DNA of 64,000 nt, from assembly GCA_009869945.1 (NCBI GenBank), contig WIXG01000110.1, forward strand, positions 124,001 to 188,000. The letters run 5' to 3'. The position numbers and the translations under genes were made by a program. The notes beneath the pieces were generated by a model that did not search any database, had not been told where the DNA came from, and saw only the letters and a program-made list of their open reading frames with translations. Shown in pieces: positions 1-10,100 of the stretch. Numbering within the stretch: the first letter of the stretch is position 1; each line of letters begins with the position of its first letter. This DNA is from Mesaphorura yosii (lineage: Eukaryota; Arthropoda; Collembola; Poduromorpha; Tullbergiidae).

Positions 1-951
1 GTGAAAGTTGGTAATACAAAAAATTGAATGTCAAGTCATTACATTTATTTATGCCACGCACAAATGCGTAGTCTGTGCTCTGCAGACTGCACTCAAATTC
101 GCATTAAACTCAGGGAAGTAATACCGAGCTTAAGTTTAAGTACAGCACTCGGTGCAGAATTCATTCCATATTCATGACAAATTGTCTCGCAGATTCGAGT
201 GCATTCAAACCGTGAATACGATGGATAATTGAAGTTTCAGTCCGCAAGTGCTTCATATGCGAATGAGCACGTATTGCCGGAGTCACGCTGCGTGACGCTA
301 CTCAATGAAGATGAAGAGACAGTTGAGTGGAAGGAAATTAGTCTCTTTTCCATGCTATCATGCTATTAAATCCACTACTCATGTGATGTCAAGTGAAAGC
401 GGTTATCCAGTATTATGACATAAAAAGAAGAAGAGGAACCAAGGGAAAAGATGGGTGAGCCGTATCTTTTCTTTCTCCGTGCTTCTACTAGCTGCCCGTG
501 GAATCTTAATTCTTTTCAATTAAAGTTAAACTAGTTAGCCTTACCTAACCTAACCTTCCTTCCAGCGTCATACAAAATTATGTTCCTCGTATTCGTCAAA
601 ACGAGGGCAGCGAAAAGCGACCGCACCGGCGTCTCTAATCTTTCAGTTTAAAAACTGGAATGTTAGGTCAACTATTGAAGACGCCTGCACTTCAAGAAAG
701 TAGTTAAGAAAATATGCTCCTCTTTATTCTGTAGGCATTCCGTGCTCTCCTTAATTAAAACGATAATGGTCGGTTCGTTGGTTCGTGGACACCTCGGCTA
801 AGGAGGACATCCTCCTTAGCCGGAAGTACGTAACAAGGACAACTCGACTGGGATCATTGGGGTTACACGTTCTTGGAGTGCCTAATTATTATCTTTGTAC
901 AAAGAAAAAAGAGACATTCTCATTTCAGGAGTATTATAGCGAACGCATTAC
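1..951. other. Intronic sequence 3' of neuroligin exon 12
   Basis: Presumed part of the next neuroligin intron. I find no coding exon on either strand. It contains a near-perfect 28-nt inverted repeat (795-822) and a short run of about 2.5 CCTAA units near 543-556, too short to call telomeric. Confidence 0.5.
795..822. repeat. 28-nt inverted repeat (hairpin)
   Basis: Arms of 13 nt, CGGCTAAGGAGGA and TCCTCCTTAGCCG, are separated by two bases. The repeat is intronic relative to neuroligin. The function is unknown; it could be the tip of a small degenerate element. Confidence 0.7.
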
Positions 952-1131
952 CTTAGCCAAATTGCCATTTGATGTGCACGATAATGGGAACGTGTTTTAA
1001 GTTTTGTGGCACTGATTTCCAGGTACTTTTGCTGAAGACGGTCGTATGCTTCCCATGGATTGTTCCTGAAACGGTTTCGCTCCTTTGAAAGAGGCCATGT
1101 AATATCAGCCTTGACAGGTTCGTTTGGATCG
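952..1131 (-). CDS. nlg: Neuroligin exon 12, last exon in the window
   Basis: 180 nt, phase 2 on both sides, with a TTTACAG acceptor and a CTAAG|GTAATG donor. It encodes [30 protein letters not shown] and [13 protein letters not shown], the end of the cholinesterase-like domain. The donor at 951 shows that the gene continues to the left; no later exon is recognisable in 1-951. Confidence 0.93.
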
Positions 1132-4100
1132 CTGTAAAAAGAGAAGAAGGCATTACTAAAGAGTCGTTTCGGCGGTGTCAGCGCTTTTATGCTACAAAGA
1201 TACTAGCATTAACATTCTAGAAATCTTTCCGACCTCGAATTAACACTGGGGACGACCACTCTTGCCTTCGTTAAGCCAATATTGCAGAAATAATTAAAGA
1301 AAAAGAGCGAAACGAAATCCTCTCTCAAAGTGCGATGTAGGAAATCTCATTTGCTTTGCCATTCCATCATGATTAAATTGAGTTGCATAAAAAGTATTCT
1401 CAAACGTGTTAGTGTAATCTTAATTAGGTCGTAACATCTTGGGCTAAAGAGTTTCCTTAAATTAAAAAATTCGCTTTGAAGGTTCTGTATCAAATACGAC
1501 AGAAGCGAGCTAAGAAGAGCGCAATAAGTTGGAAAATTATCAAGTGTAGACACAGGAAGCACTCACCTTGTATGAGCAAAATTGGAAAAGTATGTGATTA
1601 AAAGCTCCGAGAGAGCCATTTCACTTTTAGTGTAATTTGAAGGCAATGGCGGAGGAACAAAATTCATCACTTGACCCGAAATGACTTCGACCAACGGGTA
1701 ACCGAATATGTAGTTCAGCTCTTCGCCACCAGCAGCACCAGTTCTCTGCGATATTACAAAGCATGTCGGTTTACGCTCAACGCTGAGCACAGTTTACCAA
1801 GAGCGTTTGCTTACTTGATAATTAAACAGTCCATCTTTCGTTGAATGGTCAAATAAATAAAAGAAGGCTTTGTTGATTTGATTGGATTCGGCCGCAGCGA
1901 TGACGGGAGCTAAACTGAGACAATCCGTGACCGCATTCAGAGTCAAGTCTCGCGTGGTGATGGGATGCTGAACAGACCTGCATAAAATTCGTGGAATTAA
2001 AGTTCTGCGTTTTGTCAAAATTCTCTTCAACCGTGTTTCTGGATGTGAACTCTGACAAGTAAATAATTAAATTATATTCTATCGAGTACAAACAGCACGG
2101 CACGCCTGCGGTTTGTGCTTTGTGGGGTCGCAGTGGCAAAAATGAAACATCTACTCCTTAATCGACACCAGGTCGAAAGTTTGTCATCGATAGACGCGAA
2201 AACTGACAGATAGACAAAAACTGTTTCCACATTCTTGATTTTGACGCCCTGGAGATGGTCTTTTTCTACTATAAAGTTTCCAGGTTTTTGGAAACTCATA
2301 TTTCTCCCTCAATAATCGACTGGGGGCAATGTCCAAGAAGCCATTTCCAAAATTCCTGGAAACTCTCCAGGAAATTTCCCAAACTTAAGAAACTCAATAT
2401 TTTTGCCATTTTGGCTCAGGGTCATGTTTGGAGGAGAATACGGGGAGGGAAGGCGGTTTGATGGGGTCGGGGAGACAGGAATACGTGGGGATTGAATGAG
2501 TCGGCTGGGCAACGGAGTGATGAGAGGGGAGGCAGTTTCAGAGATTGCGTTGACAGGGGATTGGTTGGTGCAGGGAGGATGGGACGGGCAGCAGATTGGG
2601 TTAGAAGAGAGAAGCGGTTACACGGTTCGTGTGAACATGTTTTAGTGGGGGAGGCGATGGTGGGATCAGATGTGCATATTAAAGTGTGTGGAGAGACGGT
2701 TGGCGAGGTCCGGCGGGCAATGTTTATGGATACAGGGGAGACGGAATCGGGCGGGCGATGTAGAAAAAGTAGGCAGGCGCTTGGCGGGTTCAGGCGGGCA
2801 AGTGGGTGGTGAGAAGGAATGCCGGGTCGTGTGGGCAGAGTATAGCAAGCGGGGAGGCGGTTGGCGGGGTCGAGCGGGCGAGAGGACGATGAGGGGTAGG
2901 CGGGGTCGGGCAGTGTATGACGAGGGAGGAGATGCTTGAAGGAGTTGGGTTGAGGAAGGACAGTAATTCGGGACGCGGTTGCCCGTATCGAGTGTGCAGT
3001 GGTATGGTGAAGTGAGCGGGTATGTAGGCAATTTGGTCGGACAGTTGACTAAATGGGGAGGCAGTTAGGTGGTCTCAGAGTAGTGAGTAGTGTTGTGAAC
3101 GGCTGTTCATTTTTAGTTTTTACGTCACCGAGTGTTCGGTGCCACTGGCCACTAGTTACGTCTGAATTGTAAATAGCAAATATGCATATGAGCGGCATAT
3201 GTGCAGTTTGTGAGCCTGAAAGAAAGCAAAAAGTTCGCAGCTCGCGATTAATATTATTCTCATTATGAAACACGAAAATGCGAAACAAATAGGGGTTCTG
3301 TGCACTACCGACATTGTTTCAGCTTCCACACAACGCTCTATTGAATTCTGGACTGAACGCGAAAACCTTTCAAGTAAATGAAAGAACCGACAGCACAATC
3401 TAAGCATTGAATGGGAATCAGAACAAAAGGCCAACCTACATTTGTTTTTAGCCGTTCACCCCTCAACTCCCACTCCTACAGTATGGTCTGGATATTTTTA
3501 GATAAGCACTGCCCCGGAATGTCGACATATGCCACGTTTAAATTTTAATTCCAAATTCTCAGGTTACTTATAGCGAGATACACGAGACAATGAACCTTAT
3601 CTGAGCCAAGCTGTGCATTAAATGCATTAAAAGTTTATATAATTTAGCATTAAATGTAAAAAGTGTGGAAATTGTTTACATTAACCTCTCCAAAGTGCGT
3701 GACGGACGTCTAGGGTAATTTGGCATGTGTTAGTGAGTAAGCATTTTTCGTGGTCTTACCTTTCCCAGTCCGTGTACTCGTTGATGACTGTTGCCAGAAT
3801 TTCGTTCAAATGAAAACGGTATGAATTCCTAATGAGCGTTCGAAGGATTGCGTCCCTTCGTTGAGCCTCGAAACCAAATGTCATGTCAGCCTGGAAACGT
3901 GAGGATAACAGTGCAAGCTCCGTAGTAGAAGTTAAACGTTCATTGTCCGGAAACTACGAATATTTAATAAGAGTACATTGAATACCTCACTAAAGTCGAT
4001 AATTTTCTCCCAGGAAGACAATCCAAATAGCAAATCGTACTTTTTCATCACATCTCGTTTTCCGATCTGCGACTCTCCCTAATTCAAGAAACGGATGCAA

Positions 4101-7100
4101 TTAAAATAAGTGATTTGGAAGAAGGCACATCAAAGAGCAACTTCGCCAGTTTGAAACTGAGGAAAGAAGCGTGACTGAAACGTAGAGTGCAAAATGCTGT
4201 GCAGCGATACCTTTGTGAACTTTGTACAATATTGTTTTCCGTAAATTGTGGTGAAAAACACTCCAGGGCATGATTTTAAACTACTTTTCCGCAACATACT
4301 CGGTCAAATTACTTAATTCCTGAACACAAGCTTCCACATAACACAGAACTGTGGAGTTCGTGATGCAACGCGAATATGGAGGCCGAGCACATTCCGTTAA
4401 CCCTCAAGTTATTTTGATATTTTGGTACAGCGAGTGCTTACCCTGTAATGTGGCTTAATAACAACACCATCGATGCTGGGACCCCAATCTGAGGTGAACT
4501 TGTGCGGGGATATTTGTGAAAATTGGAGAAAATGTTTTGTCTTGAGGCAATCCAAAACAACGGGATCATTAGATGAATGTGGCTGCCCATACGATGACTT
4601 CCCGTACTGACTCGACGTAGCACCAGAAGACGAGAAGAAGGCCTGAGCTGTCTGTGGCTGCTGTTGCAGAAGGAGAGGCGTAGCCACAAAGAAAGTTCCA
4701 TTGTTCGTTGATAAACTTGGGATTATTGAAGAGACGGAAGAAGTTGAAAACGAGACATTGATTGCGTTTGTTGTAGAATTTAGTGAGCAGTTGAGTGACG
4801 CAGCTAAGTTGTTGGCCATGGATGCGGGATCGTTCACGAAGGCTGGAAACACAGGAAGGAATTACGGTTGCAGTTCGCATCCGTGCCATGTCGGTGGTAA
4901 ACTTACCCCAAGGGGCAAACGAAGAGCCGGCTATCAGAATGGATCGGTGCCAAAGGCCTGTTGAGAAGAAATTGGAATCGATTCAATGGTAAAATTTTAG
5001 ATCTAAATGTGATTTAAAGATGTTAAAATTGTATGAAGTTGATGTTCATAAGTAGTATTGTCTACAGCCAGTATTGAATTCCTTTGAAATTATCGAGGGT
5101 AGGCTAAACCAACAACCGAAAACAGTTTTATTTAAGCGAAACATTTTGAAAGATTAAGTAAACAAGTTTAAATTGCAGAAGCTAACAGCAGTTGAATATT
5201 TTGTAACATCAGTTAATTTTGTAATTGAACTTGAACGAATTACAACTCTACGAATAGTGTAATACACTGGTTATTTCTATACATGTAAGTAATAAAAGCT
5301 AATTTGAATCTGATTGCTCGAAATGTTGGAGTCCAAGTTCAGTGCTGCCGCCACTTTCAGTGTCATCATCTTCCAAATCCAAACGGTCACGACACTTTGG
5401 AATTCCCAGCATCAGTCGCTCAAAGTCTGCATCTTCTAGGTGGAATTTCATGTAGTGTGTGAAGCTGAATTTTCCTGCATTGCGTTTAACTCCGCACTCG
5501 CCACGGATGTGATCGAAGCAAATGACTGGGTAATCAGTTCCGCCCAAAAAACATTGCTTCTGAAATTTGCTCATCGGTCAGGTAACGTCTTGCGTTCTCT
5601 GTCTCTGCTTTTTGTTAACCAACGTCCATCTAATTATTTTTGATGCCTTCTTCAACATGTTATGGGAGAACATGCGTTCTGATCCTTACGAAAGTAATTC
5701 ATGACACCTATTTCTCCGGCTTCTCCGTCCATAATAAGAAGATAAACGAATTTCTGTTTAAACTGTACAGCTGTATAAATACTTCTGATCTTTCAGTCGT
5801 CACAACAACTCCGAGACTTCTGGTGGCGCCAAGTTGGGGACCTCTTGCTCTCGTGAATTGTAACTTTTCGGAGAAAGCAGATTCTTGTGGGTCTTGAAGA
5901 ATGCTGCAACAGTCCTTTTATTGTGGTACTTTTCATTCGCTGCTTTCAAGCTCTTAGCCCGTGCCTCGCGCCTATAGTAATTTGGTAACAGGATTTGAAC
6001 AGCGAATTAATAAAAATATTTGCCAGGCAATACATAGTAATTAATAAATTGCAAATGTAGTATGTGCAAAGTAATTAACTCTTACCGCTTCATTGACACA
6101 AGCTCCGTGTGCTTATCTCGATGGTGCAGAGCTAAGGCTTGTGTATCGTAAGTGAAGAAACCACACGAGGGCACCTTACAGCATAACTTTTCACACTTTT
6201 CTTCAGTGCGTTTTTTCACCAATGCTCTAGATTCCATAATTGATTCACGTTTTCTTGGATTATTGTAAACTTCCCTTCCAACTTCTGCTCTTTGCGTCTT
6301 AATTTTTGGGTCGTGCATCAAGGCGTGTTATCTAGCTTCGCGTAAATGTGAAAATTGTCGTCCACGTGTTTTATATTTGCACTTGTACTGCAAACCAACC
6401 CTGCAGATGTGATTATCGCACTTTCCAAGTCCGAAAAGTTTTGAAGCCCATATTTTTAACTTGATTGTTGTAGGTTAAGGATGGACCAAAGACGACTGAA
6501 TGTTGATATCACCCAAATGAACCGTGACTGCTACGAGGTTGTAATGTGGTACGCACCGAAAGAACTCAAAGTAAATGCACGTTTGTGTTTTAGAGCAACA
6601 TTCAAACTCTAAACAGCAAAAGGTTCAGGAAACTTAAATAAATTGTACGATTAGCGATTAATGATTTACGAATATCGCGGCTTGGAATCTAAACAACAAA
6701 CTGAGAACCGAACGCCGATCGGCTGGCCTTTCACCCTTCTCTTCTTTTCTGTGAAGGTTCAACGGCGAATAATCAATTTTATTTTAGCACAACATAAGGT
6801 TTACGAGAATAATCCTGAAATGTCAATCAAGGTAATTGGATTGGGTTTGGTTACATTTCATTATATTAGCAGCATGGCTCCGTGGCACGACAAAACCCCT
6901 GAAGCTTGTTGTACTTGCTTCCATTCTTTCACTACTGCGGGATCTACGCAACCAGCTCGAGAAAATGATACGAAAATAAATACGCAAGCCAACTTGTCTT
7001 GTTTTCTTCCTTTCCGCGAGGCAACGCGAAGAGAAGCCTTTCTTTGTGGTTCTCAAGTTCTCATTTCTGTCTTCCTCTAATTCAACAATTCAATTTACTT

Positions 7101-10100
7101 GGAACACGCAACATATGTAGTCTCCTTTAATTTCTTACGAAATGGATCATCGCACTTGTGTTCCGGTCGCCGCATCTTTGTCCTGGAGGCTTAAGGCAAG
7201 GACAACACGTGCCTCGCGAAACACGATCCGCGCTGCTAATGTTCACAGACTTCACTTTCACTGCTCGTGATCATTATTCATTCGAAACCTTTGAAGTTTC
7301 TAAACTTTCGCCTCTTCTGAACACAAGGATGCTTATGCTGATTCTATTATTGTTTCCTTCCTTCTAAATTGAATGAAGTAGCGAATTCTCGGCTGCAGTG
7401 CACTTTGGCGGCTGGTCGATTTTATCTTGAAACGGTGTTTTCTAACTTAATTCGACCAACCGCTGAACTGCACTATTTCCGAATTCTCAAGTCAAAGGCA
7501 AAGGAATTGCCCGCAGTCGGCCATGAGACTGAAGTAATGCTCCGTCTCATCGGCGTAGGAGTCAGAGACCATCTTCGAAATTAAATGTTGGGATATTGCG
7601 TTATGGTGATCCCTTGACTCTATTATAATTTTTCCGTTCGCGTTCTAAGAACCCAGATAGCTTAGGGCGTATTTCCGATAGAATTAAGTTTGTCAACCGC
7701 GTGCGTGTGTCTTTCATTGCAATAATGCTGTGTCTCAGCAACGTAATATTTGAAATGCAAGCTTGCCTGGTATGACTGCAGGTGACGACATGAGAAAATG
7801 GATTGAGGCAGCTCCTGCTTCATACCCCATCAGGGTTATGTTTTCAGGATCACCACCAAAGTACATGATATTTTCTTTTATCCAATGCAGAGCAGCAATC
7901 TGATCCATGAGACCATAATTTGCTACTCGGGGCTTGGTAACTGGAGACGGATTCAGATTGAGAAAACCTGCAACAGTCAAGTATTCCATCAATTTCCAAT
8001 ATTCCCATAAACTCTTCTGGAGAATTGAATGACTATTGCTGAGTGGTCCGGTATTTAGTGCCGTTAGTGCTTACCTAGCACACCAAGACGATAATTGAGC
8101 GTTACAAATAGGACATCACCATACGCTGCAAAGACTGTTCCATCCACCATGTTGCCGCTTCCCCACACAAACTTCCCACCGTGAATGTATACAAAAACAG
8201 GCTTCAATTTTGGCTCTGGACCTGAAATTAGAAGGAAAAGAACAATGTTTAAATAAAAGAGTTCAGAAGTAAATTGTTAATTTAATCAGTGTGTATGGGA
8301 AAATTCATCAGAGCTCAGACTAAAGTGAGTAAAGTCTCAAATGTACGTAAGCGTCTGATCGCAATGCTAAAAATGTTCCTCGGCGCGTTCGCGCTGTGCT
8401 GTGTTTTCTGGATTTCCCACAAGCCTTAAATCAGACATGTCAGGAGGTCTAACGGAGAAAGTTTACATCAGCCGCCGAACAACAGCAGCTTTGTTACTCT
8501 ACATCGCATCGTAAACAAGTTTCACTTTGGTACGGAATGGTATGCTGGTGCTGGAGATTGTGTAAGATGGAATAAATTGAAGATTCCACATTACAAAATA
8601 CCAACAAGTACAACAACAATGAAATTTACGATAATTACCCCGATGTGTACAATGATCACAGCCGGGACGTCGAGGGACCCAAAACCAAGGACATCGAGCC
8701 CGAAATAGTCCACGAGGAAGAGGAACAAACTGACAGGATTTACTGTTGCAAAAACTGCTGGTGTCCTTACAGTTCATCCCACCCGTCTAACCTACTGTGG
8801 ATTGCACTTGGAGTGCTGCTATTAAAGGATTCAAACTATGCGAGAGTACAGCCTAATAACATTTTGCATAACATGGAGCTCTGGATCCATTTGACGCGAC
8901 GCTGTACCATTCACTCGCGCAGTGGGAATCCCAAGCCGGGTAGAGTCTATAAATATGCTCTCAACGTCCAACCTCTGCCTCGTCCGCCTACAGTCACTCG
9001 TGTCTCACGAACATAAAAAGCCAATTCCACTTTGTAATTAGCGTAAATAAACAGGTCGTTTGTTAGGACATTGATGTCCAAACTTAAATTACACAATTGT
9101 GCAATAAAAGAGGACCAAAGTGCTTAATTTATTAGCCCACAGTGAGCACATGTGTAATAAGTTCTCCAATGAACGGAGTCCGTCGCCACAAGTGAAAGAG
9201 AACAATGGGAAGGATTCTACACCAGAACAAGTGCAAGCTTTTAATAACTAGCTTTACAATTCGCCTCTGCCAATTTTTGAGTATTCCAAGCTCTAACTTA
9301 TGTTCCTGTCTAAATTTTGATACCGCCGATGGTCTCGTTGAATGTGTGAATGAAACACTGTTACGACTTTGCTTGGCGCCCACGGTCATGCTAAATGGCA
9401 TCGGCTGGCGCCATTGCGCGATTAGCTTGATTGAATTTGAGGATTTGCTACCTCATTTTTCACTTGCCCAACTAACAATTAATTCGGCTATATTTTGGGC
9501 TAAAATGAATCGCATTTGTGCGCTATAAACGCCTCAACATTTCGCAAAGGCTCTGATTCTCAAGCCTTCAATTCAGAATATCCCTGTTCGGCTTACTGCT
9601 TTTGCTAATTTGTCGTTTTACTGTGATTCTTGAAGTTCCAAATTAATCTGAGTTGGTGTGCAAAAGTGCAGACCCCGTCAAGAAGCAGGATCCAACGTAA
9701 AATAGCTTATGCCTTTAGAAACCGCGCGCGTTCTGTAATAAATGCGAGATATAAATCTTTGGTGCGATCATCATTAATTCTGAACAAGCTGCGCAGTCAG
9801 TTTTGATTTTGACCGGTTTCGGTTGCATGAGCGCACTCATTAATTCCATTCCGCTCTCACGTAAAGTCGAAGATCATGCCATAAGTCGCGTCAGCCAATA
9901 TGTTGCATGTATTGGAGCGAGAGACTGGAAGCGACATGGCGGAGTTTCGCACAGCAAACACTGTCCAGTCGGAAGACAATGAAGCCGGAAATAATACAAT
10001 GGGACACGCTTCGTATTGTATCGCATCATGTTCAGTTCACGGCCTGGGCCAGAGAAGGATCAATGAATTATGTTTCTAATTAGGCTCTTCTGTAATACAG

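Larger units (their letters stand above)
1978..3759. other. Neuroligin intron 9 (1.8 kb)
   Basis: No coding sequence is supported. The middle (about 2440-3080) is a G-rich degenerate tandem array, preceded by short inverted repeats around 2278-2373. The flanks (1978-2250 and 3090-3759) show nothing recognisable. Confidence 0.6.
5299..6474 (-). pseudogene. C2H2-type zinc-finger gene relic nested in a neuroligin intron
   Basis: Several minus-strand segments look protein-coding and belong together, but no clean full-length model exists. Segment 6331-6474 is open and Cys/His-rich, then an in-frame TAA (6328-6330) interrupts it. Segment 6086-6318 carries [10 protein letters not shown]...HHRDKH, spacing C-x4-C-x12-H-x4-H, and ends at AAGCG|GTAAGA. 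It continues in frame into 5803-5971 across a 114-nt GT-AG intron. That segment stops at TGA (5800-5802). Segment 5299-5559 follows an ATTTCAG acceptor and contains CFDHIRGEC with HYMKFH (C-x7-C-x12-H-x4-H), then an acidic tail. The stretch 5560-5800 has coding-like pieces in more than one frame. I read this as an unprocessed, decaying gene copy; a live gene with unusual splicing is the alternative. Zinc-finger function is inferred from spacing only. Confidence 0.5.
4958..7766. other. Neuroligin intron 5 (2.8 kb, GC-AG)
   Basis: Bounded by a GC donor at 7765-7766 and a CAACAG acceptor ending at 4958. It contains the zinc-finger gene relic at 5299-6474 on the same strand. The stretch 6480-7766 has a 139-codon plus-strand open frame (6661-7080) with no recognisable composition or motif, and nothing else. 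Confidence 0.75.

Noticed and set aside
538..556. Possible interstitial arthropod telomere repeat (CCTAA units).
   Set aside because: Only about two and a half units, within chance for this length.
822..865. Resemblance to the 3' end of small-subunit rRNA (GGAAG, TAACAAGG, GGATCATT in order).
   Set aside because: The matches are short and the sequence between and around them does not follow rRNA; it is intronic relative to neuroligin.
2666..3031. 121-codon minus-strand open frame, Pro/Arg/Ser-rich.
   Set aside because: It is the translated complement of the G-rich minisatellite and has no other coding sign.
6661..7080. 139-codon plus-strand open frame inside neuroligin intron 5.
   Set aside because: No motif, splice context or composition typical of coding sequence; the length is near what chance gives in 64 kb.
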